Origin: Polynucleobacter sp. AP-Reno-20A-A9
GTDB lineage: Bacteria > Pseudomonadota > Gammaproteobacteria > Burkholderiales > Burkholderiaceae
Direction of reading: 5' to 3'
NCBI RefSeq assembly: GCF_018882085.1
Contig: NZ_JACVPB010000002.1
Location: 1 to 62,326, forward strand
DNA length: 62,326 nt
Positions 17,094 to 25,564 of this stretch are shown one piece after another. A model generated the notes under the pieces. That model saw nothing but the letters and a program-made list of their open reading frames with translations, had not been told where the DNA came from and ran no database searches. Both the position numbers and the translations under genes were made by a program. Position 1 is the first letter of the stretch; each line of letters starts with the position of its first letter.

Positions 17094-17621
17094 ATGGCAC
17101 GGGCATATATCGGATTTGGTGGCAATATCGGCGACACGCGTCAGCTTATTACTGATGCGATTGTTTGTTTAGCATTGCGCTCCGAACTTCAAATCTTGGC
17201 AAAAAGCTGTTTCTATCAAAGCGCGCCGGTTGAGGCTACAGGTGGCGACTACATTAATGCCGTCATTGAAGTCGAAACCGAGTTAAGCCCATACGGCCTA
17301 TTGCATGTTTGCCAAACTATTGAACAAGAATTTGGTCGTGAGCGGCCCTATGCAAATGCCCCTCGGACTCTTGACCTAGATATCCTTTCTTTTGAGGGGG
17401 TTACTCAAAATGAAACGGATTTGATGCTGCCGCACCCCAGAATTATTGAGCGCTCATTTGTACTCCTTCCCCTTCTGGAGATTGCTCCTGATATCTTTTT
17501 GCCCAACTGGGGTGAGCTCAAGACCTACTTACCGAATGTGGCACACCAGAGAATTGAAAAACTCCCCTGCAGGAACTGCAATTGTGGGGAAAAAAACGTT
17601 TATAGCCAAACGGCGCATTAA
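17094..17621 (+). CDS. folK: 2-amino-4-hydroxy-6-hydroxymethyldihydropteridine pyrophosphokinase
   Basis: Transfers pyrophosphate from ATP to hydroxymethyldihydropterin in folate synthesis. It has 175 residues, with the family start YIGFGGNIGDTRQLI, the YQSAPVEATGGDYINAVIEV block and the signature RPYANAPRTLDLDILSFEG with its metal-binding Asp pair, then LMLPHPRIIERSFVLLPLLEIAPD. A GGAAA ribosome-binding site precedes the ATG. The last 20 residues are Cys/Asn-rich (CRNCNCGEKN) and not conserved. It lies 17 bp upstream of panB, a typical pairing of folate and pantothenate genes. Confidence 0.95.
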   Translation: MARAYIGFGGNIGDTRQLITDAIVCLALRSELQILAKSCFYQSAPVEATGGDYINAVIEVETELSPYGLLHVCQTIEQEFGRERPYANAPRTLDLDILSFEGVTQNETDLMLPHPRIIERSFVLLPLLEIAPDIFLPNWGELKTYLPNVAHQRIEKLPCRNCNCGEKNVYSQTAH

Positions 17622-17638
17622 TTCATTAAACTCTCGCC

Positions 17639-18457
17639 ATGGGTTACTTACAAGGCGACAAGCCAATCACAATTACTAAACTCCTCGCAATGCATGCTGA
17701 GGGTGAAAAAATTGCCATGCTCACGGCATACGACTCCACTATGTCAGCGCTTCTCAATCGTTGTGCTGTGGAAACGATCTTAATTGGTGACTCCCTTGGG
17801 AATGTTATTCAAGGGCATTCGAGCACTACGCCAGTGACCATTGAACAAATGGCTTATCACACCGAATGTGTTGCACGTGCCAATACTCATGCATTTCTCA
17901 TCGCTGACTTGCCATTTGCAAGCTACGGAGATCCAGTACAGGCCTTAGAGTCATCCGCCCAATTGATGCGTGCCGGTGCAGATATGGTCAAGCTTGAAGG
18001 TGGTGGCGACTGGCAAATTGATGTCATCAGTCATTTGGTTGAGCGCAGTGTTCCCGTCTGTGCCCACCTAGGATTACTACCCCAATCCGTTCATGTCTTG
18101 GGCGGTTACAAGGTACAAGGTAAATCTAAAGACGCTGCAAGCGTTATGCTTGAGCAAGCACTTGCATGTCAAGAAGCTGGAGCCCAAATGGTAGTGCTAG
18201 AAGCAATTCCATCTTCATTGGGCGAAAGAATTACTGCTGAACTTCATATTCCAACAATTGGTATTGGCGCTGGTCCAGACTGCTCTGGTCAAGTACTAGT
18301 GCTGCAAGATATGTTGGGCATTAGCCCTGGCAAGCCACCAAAGTTTGTTAAAAACTTTATGGATGGTCACCAATCCATTGAAGCCGCCATCAAGGCATAT
18401 GTACGCGAAGTGAAGTCCGGTAAATTCCCCGGACCTGAGCATGGCTTTGCTGGCTGA
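17639..18457 (+). CDS. panB: 3-methyl-2-oxobutanoate hydroxymethyltransferase
   Basis: Makes ketopantoate from ketoisovalerate and methylene-tetrahydrofolate, the first committed step of pantothenate and CoA synthesis. It has 272 residues. Motifs are [36 protein letters not shown] (Mg-binding Asp), [29 protein letters not shown] and [20 protein letters not shown]. No panC follows here; dnaJ converges from the right. A short hairpin (18449-18465) spans the stop codon. Confidence 0.96.
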   Translation: MGYLQGDKPITITKLLAMHAEGEKIAMLTAYDSTMSALLNRCAVETILIGDSLGNVIQGHSSTTPVTIEQMAYHTECVARANTHAFLIADLPFASYGDPVQALESSAQLMRAGADMVKLEGGGDWQIDVISHLVERSVPVCAHLGLLPQSVHVLGGYKVQGKSKDAASVMLEQALACQEAGAQMVVLEAIPSSLGERITAELHIPTIGIGAGPDCSGQVLVLQDMLGISPGKPPKFVKNFMDGHQSIEAAIKAYVREVKSGKFPGPEHGFAG

Positions 18458-18483
18458 TTGCCAGCTAGCCCACCCACTAGTTA

Positions 18484-19620
18484 CTAACTAAAGAAACTCT
18501 TTACACCATCAAACCAACCCTTTTGTTGAGGGCTGTGTTTATCGCCCGCAGATTTCAGGCTGTCGTCAAACTGTTGCAATAATTTCTTTTGCTCTTCCGT
18601 CAGCTTAATCGGAGTTTCCACCAAAACGTGGACAAAGAGATCGCCTACCAAGGTGGAGCGCAGACCCTTAATACCTTTGTTACGCAAGCGGAATGTCTTG
18701 CCAGTTTGCGTCCCCTCGGGAATTGGAAACTCAACACGTCCAGCAAGGGTTGGCACTTCGATGTCGCCACCAATTGTTGCAGTTGCAAAAGAAATTGGCA
18801 TTTGCACGTGTAAATCACTGCCATCGCGCTCAAATACTTTATGCGGCTTAACGCGCACTTCTACATAGAGATCACCAGATGGTCCACCATTGATGCCTGG
18901 TTCGCCGTTACCCACTGAGCGGACGCGCATACCATCATCAATGCCCGCTGGTATTTTGATCTCAAGTGTTTTCTGTTCTTTGTGTTTTCCACTACCGTGG
19001 CAAGTCTTGCATGGCTTAGGAATGTACTCGCCAGTGCCGCGGCACTTAGGGCAAGTTTGTTGCATGGAAAAGAAACCCTGTTGAACGCGTACCTGACCAT
19101 GACCATTACAAGTGGTGCATGTCTCAGCCTTAGATCCGGGTTCTGCGCCAGTACCATGACATGGCTTGCAATTGCTCCAGCTCGGTACACGAATTTGGGT
19201 TGTGTAGCCTTCAGCAGCTTGCTCAAGAGTAATGTCCATGTTGTAGCGTAAATCTGCGCCCTTATAGACTTGAGGACCAGAATGACGGCCACCACCTTGA
19301 CCGAAGATATCACCGAAGATATCCCCAAACGCATCAGAAAATCCACCGCCACCGAAACCGCCACCGCCAAATCCGCCACCCATAGATGGATCAACACCAG
19401 CATGACCATATTGGTCGTAAGCCGCGCGCTTATTGGGGTCGGTTAAGGTTTCATAAGCTTCTTTAACTTCTTTAAATTGGGCTTCAGCCGTTTTGCTATC
19501 GGGATTGCGATCAGGGTGATGTTTCATCGCCATCTTGCGATAAGCTTTTTTCAACTCATCATCACTGGCACCTTTTGCTACACCAAGCACTTCATAAAAA
19601 TCGCGTTTACTTTTAGGCAC
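18484..19620 (-). CDS. dnaJ: Chaperone protein DnaJ
   Basis: Hsp40 co-chaperone that stimulates DnaK ATPase and delivers unfolded clients. It has 378 residues. The J domain carries HPD at 35-37, followed by a Gly/Phe-rich linker (about 75-115). The zinc region holds four CxxCxGxG repeats ([32 protein letters not shown]), then the C-terminal substrate-binding domains. The start is GTG with a GAGGAAT ribosome-binding site upstream. It follows dnaK by 100 bp that hold a strong hairpin but no evident promoter, so it is probably expressed by read-through from dnaK. Confidence 0.97.
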   Translation of the reverse strand: MPKSKRDFYEVLGVAKGASDDELKKAYRKMAMKHHPDRNPDSKTAEAQFKEVKEAYETLTDPNKRAAYDQYGHAGVDPSMGGGFGGGGFGGGGFSDAFGDIFGDIFGQGGGRHSGPQVYKGADLRYNMDITLEQAAEGYTTQIRVPSWSNCKPCHGTGAEPGSKAETCTTCNGHGQVRVQQGFFSMQQTCPKCRGTGEYIPKPCKTCHGSGKHKEQKTLEIKIPAGIDDGMRVRSVGNGEPGINGGPSGDLYVEVRVKPHKVFERDGSDLHVQMPISFATATIGGDIEVPTLAGRVEFPIPEGTQTGKTFRLRNKGIKGLRSTLVGDLFVHVLVETPIKLTEEQKKLLQQFDDSLKSAGDKHSPQQKGWFDGVKSFFS

Positions 19621-19649
19621 GGCCTATTCCTCTCAACAACCTGAATGAC

Positions 19650-19674
19650 ACAAGTCGGCACGAGGCCGACTTGT
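19650..19674 (-). promoter_or_regulatory. Intercistronic hairpin between dnaK and dnaJ
   Basis: A perfect 10-bp inverted repeat (19650-19659 with 19665-19674, ACAAGTCGGC/GCCGACTTGT) has a 5-base loop and no T-run on the minus strand. It sits 47 bases past the dnaK stop and 29 bases before the dnaJ start. It could be a partial terminator or an mRNA-stability element setting DnaK above DnaJ; the role is inferred. Confidence 0.6.
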
Positions 19675-19720
19675 TATTTAAGTACATCAAAACTACGTTA
19701 ATGGATGTCTGATTGCAGAA

Positions 19721-21658
19721 TTACTTCTTGTCATCAACCTCTTTAAAGTCAGCATCCACAACATCCGCATCAGGGGCGGCGCCAGGAGCTGCGCCACCAG
19801 GGGCTGCACCAGGTGCGGCACCGCCAGCTTTAGCTTGTTCAGCAGCCATGACTTTTTCGCCCAGCTTCTGACTTGCTTTACCTAAAGCTTCTGTTTTAGC
19901 TTCAATCGCTTCTTTGTCGCTACCTTTAATGGCTTCGTCCAAGTCTTTCAAGGCTGCCTCGATCGCTTCTTTTTCGGAAGCTTCTAAGCTAGCACCATGC
20001 TCTTCCAAAGCCTTCTTGGTTGAGTGAGCTAAGGCGTCTGCAGTATTGCGTGCAGTTACCAACTCAAGCGCTTTCTTGTCTTCAGCAGCATTGGCTTCAG
20101 CATCCTTCACCATGCGTTGAATTTCTTCCTCAGTCAAGCCTGAGTTTGCCTTGATGGTGATCTTGTTCTCTTTACCAGTGGTTTTGTCTTTTGCTGTTAC
20201 ATGCAAAATACCGTTGGCATCGATGTCAAAAGTCACTTCAATTTGCGGCATACCGCGTTGCGCAGGAGCAATACCTTCGAGGTTAAATTCACCGAGCAAC
20301 TTGTTTGCAGCAGCCATCTCGCGCTCACCTTGGAAGCACTTAATGGTTACAGCAGGCTGGTTGTCTTCCGCAGTGGAGTAAACCTGTGAATGCTTGGTAG
20401 GGATCGTGGTGTTCTTAGGAATCATCTTGGTCATGACGCCACCAAGAGTTTCGATACCCAATGACAATGGGGTAACGTCCAAGAGCAATACGTCTTTACG
20501 ATCGCCAGACAATACAGAACCCTGAATTGCGGCACCAACGGCAACGGCTTCATCTGGGTTAACGTCTTTGCGTGGCTCTTTGCCAAAGATTTCTTTTACT
20601 TTGTCTTGAACTGCAGGCATACGGGTTTGACCACCGACCAAAATTACGTCATCGATGTCAGCCACGTTCACGCCGGCGTCTTTAATGGCGGTTAAGCAAG
20701 GACCAGCTGTACGGCTGATCAATTCTTCAACCAAAGACTCCAACTTAGCACGGGTCAACTTCAAGTTCAAATGCTTAGGACCGCTAGCGTCAGCTGTCAC
20801 GTATGGCAAATTGATTTCAGTTTGCTGTGCAGATGACAATTCGATCTTGGCTTTCTCAGCAGCGTCTTTCAAACGTTGCAATGCCAATACGTCTTTGCTC
20901 AAGTCAACACCTTGCTCTTTTTTGAACTCAGCAATGATCCAGTCAATGATGCGTTGGTCAAAGTCTTCGCCGCCCAAGAATGTGTCGCCGTTGGTAGAAA
21001 GCACTTCAAACTGCTTCTCACCGTCAACGTTAGCAATCTCAATGATGGAGACGTCGAATGTACCGCCGCCCAAGTCATATACAGCGATCTTGCGATCCAC
21101 TTTGTCTTGCTTGTCCAGACCAAAGGCCAATGCAGCAGCAGTTGGCTCGTTGATGATGCGCTTCACATCTAAACCAGCAATACGGCCAGCATCTTTAGTA
21201 GCTTGACGTTGGCTGTCATTGAAGTAAGCAGGAACAGTAATCACCGCTTCTGTCACTTCTTCGCCGAGATAGTCTTCGGCAGTTTTTTTCATTTTGCGCA
21301 GAATTTCAGCGGACACTTGTTGTGGCGCCATTTTCTTGTCACGTGCTGATACCCAAGCATCGCCGTTATCAGCAGCAATAATTGAATAAGGCATTAAGCC
21401 AATATCTTTTTGCACTTCAGGATCAGTAAATTTACGACCCATCAAACGCTTCACTGCGTAGATGGTGTTTTTAGGATTCGTCACTGATTGACGTTTTGCT
21501 GGCGCACCAACCAAGACTTCGCCATCTTCAACGTAAGCGATGATGGATGGAGTTGTACGACCGCCTTCAGCGTTCTCAACTACTTTAGGTGCATTGTTTT
21601 CAACGACTGAAACGCATGAATTCGTGGTTCCTAAGTCGATTCCGATAATCTTTCCCAT
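19721..21658 (-). CDS. dnaK: Chaperone protein DnaK (Hsp70)
   Basis: The main Hsp70 chaperone, working with DnaJ and GrpE. It has 645 residues. The N-terminal ATPase domain starts [18 protein letters not shown] and contains the Hsp70 signatures [18 protein letters not shown] and [14 protein letters not shown]. The linker [16 protein letters not shown] leads to the substrate-binding domain and helical lid. The tail is Ala/Gly/Pro-rich, ending [13 protein letters not shown], which matches the conserved C-terminal EEV/KEV-type end. It has its own sigma-32 promoter (21715-21742), placed downstream of the grpE terminator. Confidence 0.98.
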   Translation of the reverse strand: MGKIIGIDLGTTNSCVSVVENNAPKVVENAEGGRTTPSIIAYVEDGEVLVGAPAKRQSVTNPKNTIYAVKRLMGRKFTDPEVQKDIGLMPYSIIAADNGDAWVSARDKKMAPQQVSAEILRKMKKTAEDYLGEEVTEAVITVPAYFNDSQRQATKDAGRIAGLDVKRIINEPTAAALAFGLDKQDKVDRKIAVYDLGGGTFDVSIIEIANVDGEKQFEVLSTNGDTFLGGEDFDQRIIDWIIAEFKKEQGVDLSKDVLALQRLKDAAEKAKIELSSAQQTEINLPYVTADASGPKHLNLKLTRAKLESLVEELISRTAGPCLTAIKDAGVNVADIDDVILVGGQTRMPAVQDKVKEIFGKEPRKDVNPDEAVAVGAAIQGSVLSGDRKDVLLLDVTPLSLGIETLGGVMTKMIPKNTTIPTKHSQVYSTAEDNQPAVTIKCFQGEREMAAANKLLGEFNLEGIAPAQRGMPQIEVTFDIDANGILHVTAKDKTTGKENKITIKANSGLTEEEIQRMVKDAEANAAEDKKALELVTARNTADALAHSTKKALEEHGASLEASEKEAIEAALKDLDEAIKGSDKEAIEAKTEALGKASQKLGEKVMAAEQAKAGGAAPGAAPGGAAPGAAPDADVVDADFKEVDDKK

Positions 21659-21714
21659 AATTGCTCCAAAAAATTAAATTGTTTGTTGTACTGATAAATA
21701 TTTCGATACCCAGT

Positions 21715-21742
21715 AAATGGGGTCTAAAAAGGGGATTTCAAG
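21715..21742 (-). promoter_or_regulatory. Sigma-32 (RpoH) heat-shock promoter of dnaK
   Basis: On the minus strand the -35 CTTGAAA (21742-21736) is separated by 13 bases from the -10 CCCCATTT (21722-21715). This matches the RpoH consensus CTTGAAA-N11-15-CCCCATnT at every defined position. The predicted start near 21708 gives a leader of about 50 bases before the dnaK ATG at 21658. Confidence 0.9.
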
Positions 21743-21754
21743 GGGATAAAGAGC

Positions 21755-21780
21755 AAAAAAGGCAGAAATCTGCCTTTTTC
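21755..21780 (-). terminator. Terminator between grpE and dnaK
   Basis: A GGCAG/CTGCC stem (21761-21765 with 21770-21774) with a 4-base loop is flanked by A-runs and T-runs. On the minus strand it ends in six U residues (21755-21760). It lies between the grpE stop (21824) and the dnaK promoter, so it should separate the two transcripts. The symmetric A/T flanks would allow function in both directions. Confidence 0.85.
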
Positions 21781-21823
21781 TACCTTTTAATGCTTTTTTT
21801 GGGGGTTTTAGCCCTAATTTCGC

Positions 21824-22372
21824 TTATTTTGGGGCGCTAACTGTCACTAAAGCAGGTCTCAGTACCCGATCGGCTACGGTATAGCCACGCTGCAACACAG
21901 AAACCACCGTATTGGACTCTTGTTCGGAGGGTACCGAAGCAATGGCCTGGTGGTGATGTGGATCAAACTTATCCCCAACTGCAGGGTTAATTTCTGTCAT
22001 ACGACCTTTTTCAAAAGCAGACAGTAGCTGCTTAAGGGTAATTTCCAAACCTTCTTTGAAGGCTTTGGCATCACCAGCATCCGTGCTCAATGCGGCATAA
22101 AGACTATCAGTCACGGGCACTAAATGCTCTGCAAAACTTTCAATCGCAAATTTATGTGCCTTCGCAATATCCTCAACAGCACGGCGACGAATATTCTCGC
22201 CTTCCGCCTTGGCGCGCAAGAAATTGTCTTGCAACTCGCCAATCTTTTGATTGAGTTCGGCAATTTCCTGTTCAGGCGTTTTTACAGCCGGAGTTTCTGC
22301 TGCAGTTTCGTTAACTGGCTCTGCTGCAGGATTCTCTCGCTCTGGGGATGGGTTTTGGTTTTCTTGTGTCAT
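21824..22372 (-). CDS. grpE: Nucleotide exchange factor GrpE
   Basis: Releases ADP from DnaK and acts as a dimer. It has 182 residues: an acidic, Pro/Glu-rich disordered N-terminus (1-35), a long coiled coil (about 36-90: [40 protein letters not shown]), and the C-terminal beta-domain containing the GrpE signature [14 protein letters not shown]...[26 protein letters not shown]. It is transcribed from a sigma-32 promoter overlapping the end of hemH and is closed by a terminator before dnaK. Confidence 0.96.
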   Translation of the reverse strand: MTQENQNPSPERENPAAEPVNETAAETPAVKTPEQEIAELNQKIGELQDNFLRAKAEGENIRRRAVEDIAKAHKFAIESFAEHLVPVTDSLYAALSTDAGDAKAFKEGLEITLKQLLSAFEKGRMTEINPAVGDKFDPHHHQAIASVPSEQESNTVVSVLQRGYTVADRVLRPALVTVSAPK

Positions 22373-22415
22373 GGACGCTATTTTACTTTTCTATAAAGAT
22401 CACTATTACTTTGCA

Positions 22416-22443
22416 ATATGGGGCTGATTACCGCAATTTCAAG
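22416..22443 (-). promoter_or_regulatory. Sigma-32 (RpoH) heat-shock promoter of grpE
   Basis: The minus-strand -35 CTTGAAA (22443-22437) and -10 CCCCATAT (22423-22416) are separated by 13 bases, the same spacing as at dnaK. The -35 includes the TGA stop codon of hemH (22439-22441), so the promoter is partly inside the upstream gene. The predicted start near 22409 leaves a leader of about 37 bases. Confidence 0.9.
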
Positions 22444-23533
22444 CCTTCATTCTTTCGGCGATTTCAGCCCTTTCATTGCGCTTGGCTAACTCAGCCTCAG
22501 ACTCGACCCCTAAAGACCAGCCCTGAAGGTGGTGATGGGCAATATCGCCCAGAGCCTCTATCCACTTGGGATTGCTATTTAAGCAAGGAATATAGCGATA
22601 GTCTTTACCGCCGTGTTCTAAGAAAATTTCGCGGGCTTCCATCGCAATCTCTTCGAGCGTTTCCAGACAATCCGCAGGAAATCCAGGGCAAAAAATATCG
22701 ATGCGCCGACAGCCTTCTTTAGCTAACTTTTCAATCGTTGGGGCTGTATAGGGCTTTAACCATTCCGCCTTACCAAAGCGCGACTGGAAGGTCACAATAT
22801 ATTGACCCGGCTCTAAACCCAGGGACTCGCCCAGCAAACGTCCTGTTTTTAAGCACTCACAATGATAGGGGTCACCCTTCATGAGATTGCGTTTTGGCAA
22901 GCCATGGAACGACATTACCAAACGATCGCCTTTTGTAAAATCAGGACGGCCATCTTTATCCCAGCTCGACAATACTTGATCACGCAGTGCAGAGATGTAG
23001 GCGGGATTGTCGTGATAGTGCTTCACTAAACGCAGCTCAGGCTGGTCGCGCCAAGTGCCGAGAACACGAAAGACTTCATCAAAGCTGGACGCCGTTGTTG
23101 TGGCGGAGTATTGGGGATACAAAGGCAGCAACAGTAAGCGCTCCATACCCTGCGCCTTTAGGCTCTCCAGGGCTGCCTGTGTCGACGGTTGACCATAGCG
23201 CATTGCTAAGTCCACCAAGACGGTATGCCCCTCATTGGCAAATTTCTCACCCAACTCTTTTGCTTGCAAGCGCGAGTAGTGCATTAATGGAGAACCCAAC
23301 TTTGGCAACCAAATAGAGGCATATTTTTTCGCAGACGCGCTACTACGAATTGGCAAAATAATACCGTTCAAAATGCACCACCAAATAATGCGCGGAATTT
23401 CTACTACGCGTGGATCAGAAAGAAATTCTTTTAGATAGGCACGCACTGCTTTGGATGTTGGAGCAGATGGCGTCCCTAAGTTCAATAGTAAAACTGCTGT
23501 TTTGGATGCACGTAGATGCGGGTTCTGATTCAA
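22439..23533 (-). CDS. hemH: Ferrochelatase
   Basis: Inserts Fe2+ into protoporphyrin IX, the last step of protoheme synthesis. It has 364 residues. Visible motifs are TAVLLLNLGTPSAP, FLSDPRVVEIPRIIWW, the PLYPQYSATTTASSFDEV block, VMSFHGLPKRNLMKGDPYHCEC (catalytic His) and the CPGFPADCLETLEEIAMEAR region. The start appears to be TTG at 23533; no in-frame ATG precedes the conserved N-terminus. It lies between hrcA and grpE on the same strand, and its final codons carry the grpE -35 element. Confidence 0.96.
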   Translation of the reverse strand: MNQNPHLRASKTAVLLLNLGTPSAPTSKAVRAYLKEFLSDPRVVEIPRIIWWCILNGIILPIRSSASAKKYASIWLPKLGSPLMHYSRLQAKELGEKFANEGHTVLVDLAMRYGQPSTQAALESLKAQGMERLLLLPLYPQYSATTTASSFDEVFRVLGTWRDQPELRLVKHYHDNPAYISALRDQVLSSWDKDGRPDFTKGDRLVMSFHGLPKRNLMKGDPYHCECLKTGRLLGESLGLEPGQYIVTFQSRFGKAEWLKPYTAPTIEKLAKEGCRRIDIFCPGFPADCLETLEEIAMEAREIFLEHGGKDYRYIPCLNSNPKWIEALGDIAHHHLQGWSLGVESEAELAKRNERAEIAERMKA

Positions 23534-23584
23534 GATATGTTGTCTCTAGTAATGAGTTTTAAATATAAAAATTTAGATTTGCAC

Positions 23585-24595
23585 TTAGGAGCTTAAGGCG
23601 CCCGATAGTAATTTTGAGGTGATATCCACAATTGGAATAACTCGGTCATAGGCCATTCGTGTTGGCCCAATCACGCCCAGCGTGCCCACAACTTGACCGT
23701 CTACGCTATATGGGGCGCTGATCACAGCGAGGTCCTCATAAGGCAATAGATCACTTTCACCACCAATAAAGATTTGAATACCGTCCGCATGACTTGATAC
23801 ATCGAGCAATTGCATGAGCACCGATTTTTGCTCCAACATATCAAACATCTTGCGCAACTTATCGAGATTGGAGCTTAAATCGCCGACATTCAACAAGCGA
23901 CGCTCACCAGATAAAACCATCTCGCTACGACCCATGTCGTAATCAGCAACGCCAGTTTGCAAGGCCAAAGCCATTAACCCAGCAATATCTGTACGCAAAT
24001 TATCTAAGTCGGATTTCAGATGCATGCGCACTTGATCAAAACTTTTTCCAGCAAACTGGGCGTTGATAAAGTTACCTGCTTCAATGAGTTGACTTGGCGT
24101 GTAGTCCTGAGTCGTTGGCAATATGCGATTTTGCACATCACCCTCTGGTGTAACCATGATGAGCAAAATTTTGCCCTCGCCCAAGCGCAAGAATTCAATA
24201 TGTTTAAAAACCTGAGCCCGCTTAGGTGTCATGACCACCCCAGCAAAATGGGTCAAGTTCGACAAAATCTGCGCTGCTGAGTTCAAAACTCTTTGCGGGG
24301 AATCCGGTAAAAGACCCTTTTCAACCTCTCGAGCAGCCATCGCCTCTAGGGGGCGAACGGTCACCATAGTGTCTACAAAGAGGCGGTAGCCCCGGGGGGT
24401 TGGAATACGGCCAGCTGAAGTATGGGGGCTAGTAACAAGCCCCATATCCTCCAAATCCGCCATCACGTTGCGAATAGTGGCTGCAGAGAGGTCTAAACCC
24501 GAGAATCTAGACAGCGTGCGCGAGCCAATAGGCTGGCCCTCCTCGATATAGCGCTCGATGAGAGTTTTTAGTAAGGCGCGGGAACGTTCATCCAT
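23585..24595 (-). CDS. hrcA: Heat-inducible transcription repressor HrcA
   Basis: Repressor that binds CIRCE operators and responds to GroEL availability. It has 336 residues. The N-terminal winged helix shows [60 protein letters not shown] and [16 protein letters not shown]; a GAF-like dimerisation region follows. The ATG at 24595 is only 37 bp from the divergent nadK start. No CIRCE site was found before hrcA, grpE, dnaK or dnaJ, so its targets (probably groESL) lie elsewhere. Confidence 0.95.
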   Translation of the reverse strand: MDERSRALLKTLIERYIEEGQPIGSRTLSRFSGLDLSAATIRNVMADLEDMGLVTSPHTSAGRIPTPRGYRLFVDTMVTVRPLEAMAAREVEKGLLPDSPQRVLNSAAQILSNLTHFAGVVMTPKRAQVFKHIEFLRLGEGKILLIMVTPEGDVQNRILPTTQDYTPSQLIEAGNFINAQFAGKSFDQVRMHLKSDLDNLRTDIAGLMALALQTGVADYDMGRSEMVLSGERRLLNVGDLSSNLDKLRKMFDMLEQKSVLMQLLDVSSHADGIQIFIGGESDLLPYEDLAVISAPYSVDGQVVGTLGVIGPTRMAYDRVIPIVDITSKLLSGALSS

Positions 24596-24632
24596 GGTGG
24601 AAGGGATTTTATGCCTATGGTTTAATCGTTAT

Positions 24633-25538
24633 ATGTTAAGCCCATCCCCAAATTCCAGCAAAAAGGCATTTAGCCGGATTGCGCTTGTCGGCAAATTTCA
24701 TGCTGATGGCATTGAGGAGCACCTAAAAGACCTGGCCAAATTGGTCTCAGGGTTGGGTTGTGAGGTCTTTATTGAGTCTGAGACAGCCAATCACCTTGGG
24801 TTGAACAGCTACCCCACAAAAACTGCGCAAGACTTTGCTGGAGCAATTGACCTTGTCGTTGTTTTGGGTGGTGATGGCACCATGCTCGGCATTGCACGCC
24901 AATTAGCAGGCAGCAACGTTCCGCTAGTTGGAATCAATATGGGTCGCCTTGGTTACATGACTGATATCCCAATTCAGTCGGTTCAAACCACGCTACCCAA
25001 AATTATTTCTGGGGAATACGAAGCCGATACACGCACTTTGCTCGATGCCGTAATTCTTCGTGATGGCAAAGAAATTAATCGTGCGTTAGCACTCAATGAT
25101 GTTGTTGTGAACCGCTCTGGAATTTCAGGAATGGTGGAGTTGGCAGTACATGTCAATGGCTCTTTTATGTACAACCAACGCTCCGATGGTCTGATCGTAT
25201 CAACACCCACTGGCTCAACCGCCTATGCACTTTCAGCTGGTGGGCCTATTTTGCATCCTCATGTGGCGGGTATATTACTTGCCCCAATTGCGCCACACTC
25301 TCTCTCCAATCGACCTATTGTTTTGCCACAAGATAGCGTCACTGTGATTGAGGTAGTGAATGGACTTGAAGTCATTGTCAATTTCGACATGCAATCGCAA
25401 ACCAATCTACAAAGCGGCGACAAGGTTGAGGTACGTCAATCCAATAAAACAATCGCCCTATTACACCCCAGCAATCACAGCGACTACAAAACTTTGCGTG
25501 AGAAATTGCACTGGAATGAGTATCCATCGACATTTTGA
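24633..25538 (+). CDS. nadK: NAD kinase
   Basis: Phosphorylates NAD to NADP. From the ATG at 24633 there are 301 residues. The catalytic GGDGTMLGIAR motif, GINMGRLGYMTDI, the NDVVVNRSGISGMVEL region and DGLIVSTPTGSTAYALSAGGPILHP are all present. A longer frame from 24558 would overlap hrcA and is not conserved, so the internal ATG is preferred. recN follows after 26 bp, a conserved pair in proteobacteria. Confidence 0.96.
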   Translation: MLSPSPNSSKKAFSRIALVGKFHADGIEEHLKDLAKLVSGLGCEVFIESETANHLGLNSYPTKTAQDFAGAIDLVVVLGGDGTMLGIARQLAGSNVPLVGINMGRLGYMTDIPIQSVQTTLPKIISGEYEADTRTLLDAVILRDGKEINRALALNDVVVNRSGISGMVELAVHVNGSFMYNQRSDGLIVSTPTGSTAYALSAGGPILHPHVAGILLAPIAPHSLSNRPIVLPQDSVTVIEVVNGLEVIVNFDMQSQTNLQSGDKVEVRQSNKTIALLHPSNHSDYKTLREKLHWNEYPSTF

Positions 25539-25564
25539 TGTCGAGTTTTTTGCTACGCTAATAC

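Noticed and set aside
18449..18465. GCTGGC/GCCAGC hairpin over the panB stop codon as a terminator
   Set aside because: Only six pairs and no T-run on either strand; too weak to list as a terminator.
18861..19409. 182-codon ORF overlapping dnaJ in another frame
   Set aside because: Produced by the Gly/Cys-repeat region of dnaJ read out of frame; no ribosome-binding site or domain.
20655..21206. 183-codon ORF antisense to dnaK
   Set aside because: A shadow of the strongly biased dnaK codons; Ser/Pro/Asn-rich translation with no domain, and dnaK is certain.
25086..25094. TTAGCACTC, one half of a CIRCE operator
   Set aside because: It lies inside the nadK coding sequence and the matching GAGTGCTAA arm is absent at the expected 9-bp spacing.
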